Shown here: one piece after another, positions 1-7,156 of the stretch
Numbering within the stretch: position 1 is the first letter of the stretch
Layout: each line of letters begins with the position of its first letter
Source of the DNA: RGIG1959 sp045651865
GTDB lineage: Bacteria > Bacillota > Clostridia > Oscillospirales > Acutalibacteraceae
Reading direction: 5' to 3'
Assembly: GCA_045651865.1 (NCBI GenBank)
Contig: JAZRTC010000014.1
Coordinates: 1-32,814 of the forward strand
DNA length: 32,814 nt
The notes under the pieces: model-generated
Told to the model about the DNA's origin: nothing
The model's database searches: none
The model's input: only the letters and a program-made list of their open reading frames with translations
Program-made: the position numbers and the translations under genes

Positions 1-39
1 AAAAACCCCCGTAGCCAAAGGTTTCTCTTGTGAAACGGG
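1..39 (-). terminator. Probable terminator downstream of the dockerin phosphoesterase gene
   Basis: Read on the minus strand, the 25 bases after the stop codon of the large secreted gene lead into a region with an outer CCCGT/ACGGG pairing (35-39 with 8-12) and a competing inner GTTTC/GAAAC pairing (32-36 with 21-25). It ends in five T at the window edge. The two pairings overlap by two bases, so the fold is not unique, and the window ends inside the T run. Confidence 0.4.
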
Positions 40-63
40 ACTTTTATTATGCGCAGACTCCGA

Positions 64-3000
64 TCATCCGCTGATCATCTTTTTCAGAATGGCACGGACA
101 TCCATCGTGTTGCGTTTGCCGTCGCCGTTGTAATCGCACGCCGCAAGCTGTGCGGATGTGAGATCGCTGGCATCGGGGCGAACCATCTCTTTGAGGATCA
201 TACGCGCATCCATCGTATTGACATCGCTGTCCATATTGACATCACCCGGGGTGTAAGGCGGCTCTTCATAGCCGTTGTCAAGCGGAGCCGAGCCAAAGTA
301 CAGATAGCTGACCTGTGCGCGACAGCTGCCGCTTACATACACCGTGATGTTGTTCATGAGCCACTCGGTAACGGACGCATCCTTGAGCATCGTGCGCATA
401 TCCACACAACCCGTCACGCTGCCTGTGAAATATTGCGAGCCGTTGGTATAGGCATCCCAATTATCCACATCCTTGTTGATGTTGTTGAGGTTGGCGTCCA
501 GGAAAGTAAACCACGGTACGGTAGTGCTGTCGTTATGGAATCCGATCGTGCACTTGGAATCCGCAGGCTGCACAATGGAGAAGTACAGATACGGAGTCTT
601 GTTCAGGTCGATCGTCAGGTGCATCTTCTGATTGCCATAGGAGGTGTTGCCGGTGAACACATCGTGTTTGTCGATGCCGCTTGCCGCAAGAACATCCACC
701 TTCTGTACGACATTCGGGCCGTTGGCGGCGGCGTGATAAGCAAACGGAGCAGTCGGAGTCGCACCTGCGCCGAATTCCGCCATCGTGTAATCAAACATGT
801 GATCGCAATACGGCGTGATCTTGAAATAATTGATCGTCACGGCATTGGAGCCGACCGCGCCGACCGACCACACGCGGATGCCGTCAATGACAGCGGTCGC
901 ATTGCCCGCAAGGCTCGGCATCTCCGTCAGCGGAATTTTCAGCTTGTAGGTGCCGTACTTGATATCCTCGCCGTTGAGATTGTCGGTAAGATCCGCAGAA
1001 ACAGACTTCCATTCGCCGTTGATACGCAGAAGGATATTGGCGTTACCCGCAATATGCATATCCACTTCCAGCTGATAGCGGTCCAGACGGACGCGGCGGT
1101 CATTGGCGAGCACATAATCGGCACATGCCCACTGACCGTCGGTGTTGGTCACCACGGTGGCATTGCCCGAATACTTCACCGCCACATTGTTGCCTACCCA
1201 AGCGCCGATATCGTCGGGCAACACACTGCCGGACGGTTGTTTCCGGCTGGTCAGCACAAGACCTTTGATCGCGGTTTCCAGACGGTGTTTTACCAGGTTG
1301 ATCTCCGGCTGCGAGAGACCCGAAGTACCCGACGCCGTCTTGGCTTTCGACAGTGCCGACGACAGCGTCGACCACGATGCCGAGGTGTACATCGACTTGG
1401 TCAGCGTTTCGGCACGCTTGATGGTTTCGTTGAGATAATAATAGCTCGCCGGGGTTGAGGAACCTGTGAGGAACTCAATGCGTTTAAAGGTGTTCCAGGC
1501 GCTGTTGGGACCAACCGACAGGATCGTCAGTCCCGAAACGGAGAACGGCGCCGTGGCATCAAAGCCGTATTCCTTGAACACTTCTGAGATATCGTACACA
1601 TTCTGATAAGTGCCGTAGAAGTTGTCGCTGTCATAGTCGTGGAAGGAGTTGACAATGCCCGCGTTGATATCCACGCCTTTGGTGACGCCGTCCTGCGTCA
1701 CCTGAAGCTTTATCGACCAGCCGGTGTTGGCTTGCAGATCCAGCTTCAGATAAAATCCGCCGTACGGTGTAACACTGAACGATTTGCTCGAGCCCGTGTA
1801 AACAATGCCGGGCCATGTATGCGGGCAGTTGGGATCGCGCTTCATACGGATACCGCCGCTGACCGCTTCCAGATCAATATATTTGGAGTCGGAGATTGCC
1901 GCTTTGGTGTCGTTACAGATCCATCTGGAAGGATCCAGCGTAAATGTCGCAAGCGGTTTAAGTCCCGACGAGCTCACTTCCGTCGTCGTTGTGGGTTTCA
2001 GCGCGCCCATCGCTTCGGACAGTGCATAATACGCGTTTGCCGTTGCGTTGACATCGGTGCGATCAACATAGGTTGCGCGGTTCTTTGCCGCTTTGAACGC
2101 CTTTACAGTCGCGTCGGTCATGCCGTCAGTCGAGGTGGCATTTGCCTTGGCGAGTAAAGTATCCAGCGCCGCCGCATCGACCGCTTGTTGGTCGTCACCA
2201 CCCGGTGCTGCCGAGCCGAAGAAGAGGTAATTCACCTGCACCATCTTGTTGTCGGGGCTGTAAAAGTTCAGCTGTTCAACCGTCCAGGTCTGCTTGTTCT
2301 GATCATAGAGGAACTGACGCATATCGATACAGCCGGTCATGCTCGTCGTAAAATACTGCGTGCCGATGCCGTCATACGCATTCCAGTTTTCCACGCCCGT
2401 GTTCATCGTGGCGCCGCCCTTGTTCGCGTCCAGGAAGGTAATCCAGGAATTGTTGGAGTTTTCGTTGATCAGCGCAAAGGTAAAACGGGAGTTTGCCGAC
2501 TGACCGAACGAATAATACAGATACGGCGTTTTGGTCAGATCGACTTCCAGACCAAGCTTGTTTTTGCCGTAGTTAATGGTTTCGTAGATAATCGCGTTGT
2601 CGTTGAGATGCACAGCGCCAAGTACATTCACCTTATGCTTCACAACGGGCGCTTGCAGGCTGGCATGCGCCGACGCGGGGTCAGCGGGTGTCGCGGCATC
2701 ACCGAACTGCGTGCCGTCCGTCTGGATAGGCGCAGAACCGAAGTACAGATACGATATCACGATATCAGTCTCATTGGGGTTGTACACATTGAGCTGTTCG
2801 ACGATCCACTCGGTTGCGGAGCTGTTCGTGAGCAGGGTGCGCATATCGATGCAACCCGTCATGCTCGTCTGGAAATACTGCGTTCCGATACCGTCATACG
2901 CGTTCCAATTGTCCGCACCTGTGTTCATCGTGGCGCCGCCTTTGGTTGCATCAAGGAAGGTGATCCACGGCGCATTGGCGGTATCGTTGATAAATGCAAA

Positions 3001-4824
3001 TGTGGCTTTTGAACCATCGGGAACTGCAAACGAGTAATAGAGATACGGCGTGCGGTTGAGGTCAACCTTCAGATTCAGACCGTAGTCGCCGAAGTTTGCC
3101 GTGCGATTCAGCACAGGATGCTTACCGAGTCCGCACGCTTCCAGTACATCCACCTTAAACGCCACGGTGGGGCCGTTCTTTGCCGCGCGAGAAAATTTCG
3201 GAGTTGCAGGAATGGCGGCATCGCCATAGGTCGTGGCGGGCCACGGCGTCGCGTCGGTTGCGGTCGGTGCCGTCGGCACGGACGCATAGGTGATCGCCGA
3301 ATAGTTGCCGCCGCTGACCGTCATACGGTCGACATCGGTTGCGGTTGTCGTATTGCCGAGGATCGCCGCCGAGAAGCGGTTGGTCGACAGATAGCGGTCA
3401 GGGGTGGTGCAACCAAGATCAACGGTAATGTTTTCGATATCGCCGAAAGGATTGTAACGGCCCGTCACAGGAGAATAGGTGATGCTCGAAAGCGTGTCAC
3501 CTTCCACCGTCAGCAGACGGATGTAGCCGTCGCCGCAGCAAGAAGACACTTTGCCGATCCAATGCTCATTGGCATAGAAATCGGGATCTTCCGCTTCGAT
3601 GCCCTGATAGTCGGCCAGCAATTCATAAACGGTGCGGCCGTCGGAGGCTTTCACCTCGCGGGTTACGGAGCCGTCGTCGTGTCCGCAGACAACCATCTTG
3701 ACATTGGGGTTCGGATCGACAATGGTATCAAAGATCAGTTTGCCGCGGTTGGCGTAGTTGGCGCCCAACGCATCCAGATATTGGTGCGTCGCAACGATTG
3801 CCGTGCGGTGCGGGTAGGTTTTGAGCACCTGATTTGCCCACGCAATCGTCTCGTCGGTGGCTTCCACGCCGTAGCCGAGGAACATCACCAGAAAGTCCAC
3901 ATTGCCGATGGTGATAAGATCATAGTGAGAGGTATTGTTGTTCAGACTGCCGCCGTACCAGCGCGTGTTTTCATAGCGCGACGCGGGGAATGTCTCCCAA
4001 AAACGCGAATAATCCGCGTTGGGTGCCGTGTTGGTGTAATCGGTAGCATTCAAGGTACCGACATCGTGGTTACCTGTCACCAGGCCGTTGGGCATACCGA
4101 CTGCCTCAACATAGCTCATCGCACGATCCGCCACGGCCCATTGATAAGGGGTAATGGCTTCTTGAGGCTGATCATCGACCAGGTCGCCCGTGGTGAGAAT
4201 GTAACCCGCTTTGCCGGCTTTGTATTGCTCGGCCGCATATTGATAAATGGTGTAGTAATACTCGTGGAGATCCTCAAACTTGGTGTAGTGCTGAGGGTCA
4301 GTCGACCAGATCATGGTGTTGGAACCGTTGGTGACATAATCGAGCACCGCCGCGACATGAATGACGCCGCCGTCGTTGTAGGTCATAATGTCCACATCCG
4401 CCGATACACTGCCTGTGCCTGTAAAGGTACCCAGCGTATCCCATGCTTTGGTGCGCACATTATACGCGCGCAGAGCCACACGCTCACCGGCTTTGGTCGC
4501 ACCGCTGTAATGCAGTGCCACCGTGCCGCTGATTCTGCCGTCAAGCGACACATCAAACACCTGATACGGAATACCCGACGCCGAAGACAGCGCCGTGTTA
4601 TCATTCAGGTAACGCAGGTTGTGTTGCTCGTACGCGTCATAGGTTTTGACCGCCGTTAAATCGAGCGTACCGTCCGTGGTCGACGCATAGCCTGCCTCAA
4701 AGGACAATGCTTCGACAGCGAAGGTACCGTTGTTCGCGGCGGTAGCGGTAAAAAGCGTCATACCGCTGAGTTGCGTGACAAACAGTGCCATACACAATAC
4801 AGCCGCGATCCATTTTTTGATCAT
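64..4824 (-). CDS. Secreted calcineurin-like metallophosphoesterase with FIVAR-like modules, three repeated modules and a C-terminal type I dockerin
   Basis: This 1586-residue protein starts at the ATG at 4824 (MIKKW...), preceded by AGGGAGGT; the in-frame ATG 9 codons upstream has no such site. A signal peptide ends near residue 30. Metallophosphoesterase signatures follow in order: TDPQH (about 172), GDLVDD (213-218), GNHD (251-254), a THQ motif (about 346) and GHDD (381-384). Three homologous modules of about 165 residues, each ending in YL(Y/F)FGSA, lie near 533-698, 707-873 and 1350-1513. Two FIVAR-like helical segments lie near 882-940 and 1128-1189. The C-terminus (about 1525-1586) is a duplicated dockerin repeat (GDVNMDSDVN... 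and DYNGDGKRN...). The protein is presumably exported and docked onto a cohesin scaffold, with the modules binding carbohydrate or surface ligands. The substrate of the phosphoesterase is unknown. It is transcribed alone from the promoter at 4867-4895. Confidence 0.88.
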   Translation of the reverse strand: MIKKWIAAVLCMALFVTQLSGMTLFTATAANNGTFAVEALSFEAGYASTTDGTLDLTAVKTYDAYEQHNLRYLNDNTALSSASGIPYQVFDVSLDGRISGTVALHYSGATKAGERVALRAYNVRTKAWDTLGTFTGTGSVSADVDIMTYNDGGVIHVAAVLDYVTNGSNTMIWSTDPQHYTKFEDLHEYYYTIYQYAAEQYKAGKAGYILTTGDLVDDQPQEAITPYQWAVADRAMSYVEAVGMPNGLVTGNHDVGTLNATDYTNTAPNADYSRFWETFPASRYENTRWYGGSLNNNTSHYDLITIGNVDFLVMFLGYGVEATDETIAWANQVLKTYPHRTAIVATHQYLDALGANYANRGKLIFDTIVDPNPNVKMVVCGHDDGSVTREVKASDGRTVYELLADYQGIEAEDPDFYANEHWIGKVSSCCGDGYIRLLTVEGDTLSSITYSPVTGRYNPFGDIENITVDLGCTTPDRYLSTNRFSAAILGNTTTATDVDRMTVSGGNYSAITYASVPTAPTATDATPWPATTYGDAAIPATPKFSRAAKNGPTVAFKVDVLEACGLGKHPVLNRTANFGDYGLNLKVDLNRTPYLYYSFAVPDGSKATFAFINDTANAPWITFLDATKGGATMNTGADNWNAYDGIGTQYFQTSMTGCIDMRTLLTNSSATEWIVEQLNVYNPNETDIVISYLYFGSAPIQTDGTQFGDAATPADPASAHASLQAPVVKHKVNVLGAVHLNDNAIIYETINYGKNKLGLEVDLTKTPYLYYSFGQSANSRFTFALINENSNNSWITFLDANKGGATMNTGVENWNAYDGIGTQYFTTSMTGCIDMRQFLYDQNKQTWTVEQLNFYSPDNKMVQVNYLFFGSAAPGGDDQQAVDAAALDTLLAKANATSTDGMTDATVKAFKAAKNRATYVDRTDVNATANAYYALSEAMGALKPTTTTEVSSSGLKPLATFTLDPSRWICNDTKAAISDSKYIDLEAVSGGIRMKRDPNCPHTWPGIVYTGSSKSFSVTPYGGFYLKLDLQANTGWSIKLQVTQDGVTKGVDINAGIVNSFHDYDSDNFYGTYQNVYDISEVFKEYGFDATAPFSVSGLTILSVGPNSAWNTFKRIEFLTGSSTPASYYYLNETIKRAETLTKSMYTSASWSTLSSALSKAKTASGTSGLSQPEINLVKHRLETAIKGLVLTSRKQPSGSVLPDDIGAWVGNNVAVKYSGNATVVTNTDGQWACADYVLANDRRVRLDRYQLEVDMHIAGNANILLRINGEWKSVSADLTDNLNGEDIKYGTYKLKIPLTEMPSLAGNATAVIDGIRVWSVGAVGSNAVTINYFKITPYCDHMFDYTMAEFGAGATPTAPFAYHAAANGPNVVQKVDVLAASGIDKHDVFTGNTSYGNQKMHLTIDLNKTPYLYFSIVQPADSKCTIGFHNDSTTVPWFTFLDANLNNINKDVDNWDAYTNGSQYFTGSVTGCVDMRTMLKDASVTEWLMNNITVYVSGSCRAQVSYLYFGSAPLDNGYEEPPYTPGDVNMDSDVNTMDARMILKEMVRPDASDLTSAQLAACDYNGDGKRNTMDVRAILKKMISG

Positions 4825-4866
4825 AAGATTACCTCCCTTATGGGTTGCCAAGCTGATTTACAGTCT

Positions 4867-4895
4867 ATTATATAAAATTATTTAAAAAAGCGCAA
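4867..4895 (-). promoter_or_regulatory. Sigma-A type promoter of the dockerin phosphoesterase gene
   Basis: On the minus strand TTGCGC (4890-4895), a 17-base A/T-rich spacer and a perfect TATAAT (4867-4872) precede the start codon by about 42 bases. Confidence 0.7.
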
Positions 4896-4939
4896 GGGCT
4901 CATTCTCTTTTTTGTGATTTTTTCAAAATCCCCGAACCC

Positions 4940-5320
4940 TTATTGTAAATCCCGTATATGCTGTTCTATTTGTCGGATAACCGTCACAAACACATCGTCG
5001 CTTTGTCCCGTCGGATCGGGCAATCCCCAATTTTTATCAAAGGCTCTGCCGATAAAAGGGCATCCCACATCGCATCCCATCGAGATGGCTATGTCGGGAG
5101 ACGGGATTTTGTCAAAAGTTTTGCTGTGCTGTGTTTGCTCCATATCAACGCCGTACAGTTGCTTCATCAGCCTGACGGCATCCTGATTGATTGCAGGTTT
5201 CGTTTCCGTTCCGGCTGAATAAAATTCAAACTCGTCGCCGCGCAGCAGCTTACCGAGTGCTTCGGCAATCTGACTGCGGCAGGAATTATGCACACAGATA
5301 AATGCTACTTTCTTTTTCAT
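4940..5320 (-). CDS. arsC: Thioredoxin-coupled type arsenate reductase (low-molecular-weight phosphatase fold)
   Basis: This 126-residue cytosolic protein reduces arsenate to arsenite by a three-cysteine relay in the family. The P-loop is C9-VHNSC-R15 (CX5R) followed by SQIAEA, and the relay pair is C83 and C87 in MGCDVGCPF. The general acid lies in the LPDPTG motif (about 100-104). Length and motifs match the Bacillus/Staphylococcus ArsC class. I chose the ATG at 5320 because the reading frame upstream of it overlaps the neighbouring gene and starts without a ribosome binding site. ATG at 5320 overlaps the TGA of the upstream DUF5714-like gene as ATGA, so translation is coupled. No arsR, arsB or acr3 gene is nearby, so the physiological substrate could differ from arsenate. 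Confidence 0.85.
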   Translation of the reverse strand: MKKKVAFICVHNSCRSQIAEALGKLLRGDEFEFYSAGTETKPAINQDAVRLMKQLYGVDMEQTQHSKTFDKIPSPDIAISMGCDVGCPFIGRAFDKNWGLPDPTGQSDDVFVTVIRQIEQHIRDLQ

Positions 5321-5997
5321 CTGAACGGACACCTCACACCGATACATTGATTGTTCATCGCCGAATGAACGCATTGGATGTTGCCGAGTTCCATTTCAAC
5401 ACCGAGCTGTTCTTTTACAAATCCGACAGCTTTAATAATCGAAAGATACGAGTCCCGTTTGCAACAACGAGGGCCGCCAACCTCACCGATAGCTCCCAGT
5501 GCCGCTGCCGTCATCCTGTTTGCCAATCCCCAGGCATCCGTCGCAAGCGGCGTGGAACCAGTCACGATCGACACAAACATCCCCGCACTTATGCCCGCGC
5601 CGCAAGCGCCCCAAAATCCGCAAGCACCGCCGGGAACTTTTTTGCCTCTCGCCTGCATTTCCGATAAGGCTTTTGCAAGCTCGATGTCACCGCCCGCGTT
5701 CTTGTACGCAGTCAGAAGTGCCGAGCCGACCATGACATGATGTTCAGGGCCGTGCATATGACAAAACGGTAACGCCATCATCTTTTGAAGAATCTCGATG
5801 GGATTTTTTGATGTTTCCGCAAGACAGACACCCACGATGCTGTCCATCCCTTGTGTATGGCATTCGTTGCATACATAGTGACCGTTCTCGCAAGCGGTTT
5901 TACTGGTTTCGCTTTTATGACAAACCGCACATTCCATCAACATATCCTTTTCCAGATATACCAACGGTGCGCCACAGATCAGACATTCATTTTTCAT
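5317..5997 (-). CDS. DUF5714-like cysteine-rich protein of unknown function
   Basis: The protein has 226 residues from the ATG at 5997 (MKNECLICGAPL). The N-terminus has two CxxC pairs (CLIC, CAVC), a further ENGHYVCNEC segment, then FCHMHGPEHHV, GGACGFWGACGAG and GGPRCCKRDSY. These motifs match my memory of the DUF5714 family in Clostridia and archaea, whose function is not established. The Cys and His content suggests metal or Fe-S binding, but this is inference. It is the first gene of a two-gene operon and its stop overlaps the arsC start. A long upstream extension of the frame (to 6285) lacks a start signal and crosses the promoter, so I excluded it. The operon is preceded by a promoter (6014-6042) and two direct repeats (6061-6114). 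Confidence 0.8.
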   Translation of the reverse strand: MKNECLICGAPLVYLEKDMLMECAVCHKSETSKTACENGHYVCNECHTQGMDSIVGVCLAETSKNPIEILQKMMALPFCHMHGPEHHVMVGSALLTAYKNAGGDIELAKALSEMQARGKKVPGGACGFWGACGAGISAGMFVSIVTGSTPLATDAWGLANRMTAAALGAIGEVGGPRCCKRDSYLSIIKAVGFVKEQLGVEMELGNIQCVHSAMNNQCIGVRCPFR

Positions 5998-6013
5998 GGT
6001 TATCACCCACTCG

Positions 6014-6042
6014 AGTATACCATACATTTGTGCGAAGCGCAA
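6014..6042 (-). promoter_or_regulatory. Promoter of the DUF5714-arsC operon
   Basis: TTGCGC (6037-6042), a 17-base spacer and TATACT (6014-6019) are read on the minus strand, leaving a very short leader to the ATG at 5997. The start codon has only a weak GGGTGA-like ribosome binding site. Confidence 0.6.
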
Positions 6043-6060
6043 CATCGTTTGCACCGTTTC

Positions 6061-6114
6061 AAAGGTCGAACGAAATGGATACCAAACACCCAAAAGGTCG
6101 AACGATTTGGATAC
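6061..6114 (-). repeat. Two 22-bp direct repeats upstream of the DUF5714-arsC promoter
   Basis: AAAGGTCGAACGAAATGGATAC (6061-6082) is repeated at 6093-6114 with two mismatches, 32 bp apart centre to centre (about three helical turns). The pair lies roughly 20 to 70 bp upstream of the -35 box. Same-face direct repeats at this place would fit an activator binding site, which is inference. Confidence 0.55.
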
Positions 6115-6218
6115 GGGGATTGCTTCACAAGTACTGTGTAATAGGATCAATCCCCGCACTCGATCTCGTCGCAATATAACCCTGCTGCTCTGACACCATG
6201 CCAATTCTGAAGATATAA

Positions 6219-6248
6219 AAAACGGCAGGGAGCATTCCCTGCCGTTTT
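6219..6248 (-). terminator. Second hairpin terminator after the three-gene surface operon
   Basis: A perfect 13-bp stem (6219-6231 with 6236-6248) with a GCAT loop is followed on the minus strand by T6ATAT. It lies 70 bp beyond the first terminator and upstream of the DUF5714 promoter, so it insulates the two operons. The 381-bp gap 5998-6378 otherwise holds only the promoter, the direct repeats and the terminator at 6316-6368. Confidence 0.75.
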
Positions 6249-6315
6249 CTGTCGTACTCTTTGTCGGAAAAGAAAAATTGAACATGCAAAAAGCGTTATG
6301 CGCTTCGTGCTGAGC

Positions 6316-6368
6316 AAAAAATCAGGAGTCATTTCCACAGTCTGATTTGACTGTTCGGAAATGACTCC
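6316..6368 (-). terminator. Terminator of the three-gene surface operon
   Basis: A long stem pairs GGAGTCATTTCC (6325-6336) with 6357-6368 and continues with ACAGTC/GACTGT inside. On the minus strand it is followed by TGATTTTTTG. It begins 10 bases after the stop codon of the mini-dockerin gene. Confidence 0.8.
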
Positions 6369-6378
6369 CGGTTCAGCT

Positions 6379-6780
6379 TTACGGTTTCACGACATCGTCG
6401 TAATAGCCATCGTCGTCAATCGATGGATGTGTCGTTGTTGTGGTGGACGGCGTTGTGACCGTTGTTGTCGTGACGGTAATCGTCGGTGCGGTAGATGCCG
6501 CGTCGTACGCTATCCATTTTAACAAAGCGTGAGCATCAATGGTATTGACTTTGCCGTCGCCGTTAATATCCGCCTGCTTCATGCCGAGGGCATCCAGAGG
6601 ACGCGTACCAACGATATGTACCAGCATCACGCGAACATCCTGACTGTTGATGCGGGCGTCTCTGTCCAGATCACCGACAATCACAGAAGTGGGTGTCAAA
6701 GCCGAAACACAAACCGCACCGATCGTTAACAGCATTACCGCAACCATAACCCCTATCAGCAATGTGTTTTGTATCTTCAT
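6379..6780 (-). CDS. Small secreted stand-alone dockerin protein with Thr-rich tail
   Basis: The 133-residue product starts with a hydrophobic export segment (about 5-28), followed at once by a type I dockerin pair: GDLDRDARINSQDVRVML and ADINGDGKVNTIDAHALL (about 36-92), each with a calcium-loop pattern. A Thr/Ser linker (about 98-117) leads to an acidic tail (IDDDGYYDD). No catalytic module is present, so it could act as an adaptor or a competitive cohesin ligand. The start at 6780 has a good AAGGAGG site that overlaps the stop of the preceding lipoprotein gene (14 bp gap). It is the last gene of the operon and ends at the terminator 6316-6368. Confidence 0.82.
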   Translation of the reverse strand: MKIQNTLLIGVMVAVMLLTIGAVCVSALTPTSVIVGDLDRDARINSQDVRVMLVHIVGTRPLDALGMKQADINGDGKVNTIDAHALLKWIAYDAASTAPTITVTTTTVTTPSTTTTTHPSIDDDGYYDDVVKP

Positions 6781-6794
6781 GTTGCATTGCCTCC

Positions 6795-7151
6795 TTATTC
6801 AAACTCGGAAAAATGAATTTCCGGTTCGGTCATCTGTGTGGTGACGGTGGTTGTTGTCTCAGTCGGTGCTGAGGTCGTTGTGTCGAAAGATGACGGCTGC
6901 GCCTGCGTTACAACCGCAGAAGAACTCGTGTTCGATACGGTGACAGTGGTGGCGATGATCGTCGTGCTTGACACCGCATCGGTGGTTGTCGTGCGGATAT
7001 CCGCGGGTGCATCGGTCGTTGTCATTCCCGTTACTGAGGTGGTTGTTGTCGTCGTCGATACAACTGTGTCATCGGCGGGAGCATTTGAGCACCCCGCCAA
7101 TAAACACAACATACACGCACCCAGTAAAATGAAGTATAGTGGTTGTTTCAT
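6795..7151 (-). CDS. Thr-rich lipoprotein of unknown function
   Basis: The 118-residue product begins with a lipoprotein signal (MKQPLYFILLGACMLCLLAGC), lipobox LAGC with the lipidated cysteine near residue 21. The rest is almost entirely Thr, Ser, Val and Ala, with Thr runs, and ends in an acidic EPEIHFSEFE tail. No folded domain is recognisable. It probably forms an extended, possibly glycosylated stalk at the membrane. The ATG at 7151 was chosen because GGAG lies 8 bases upstream; a GTG three codons earlier overlaps that site. The start is only 5 bases after the stop of the giant surface protein gene, so the genes are cotranscribed and probably coupled. Confidence 0.78.
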   Translation of the reverse strand: MKQPLYFILLGACMLCLLAGCSNAPADDTVVSTTTTTTSVTGMTTTDAPADIRTTTTDAVSSTTIIATTVTVSNTSSSAVVTQAQPSSFDTTTSAPTETTTTVTTQMTEPEIHFSEFE

Positions 7152-7156
7152 ACCGA

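Noticed and set aside
49..4659. Long plus-strand open frames opposite the dockerin phosphoesterase gene
   Set aside because: They are antisense to a clear signal-peptide, phosphoesterase and dockerin protein. They arise from its codon bias, lack ribosome binding sites and show His/Arg/Ile-rich, domain-free products.
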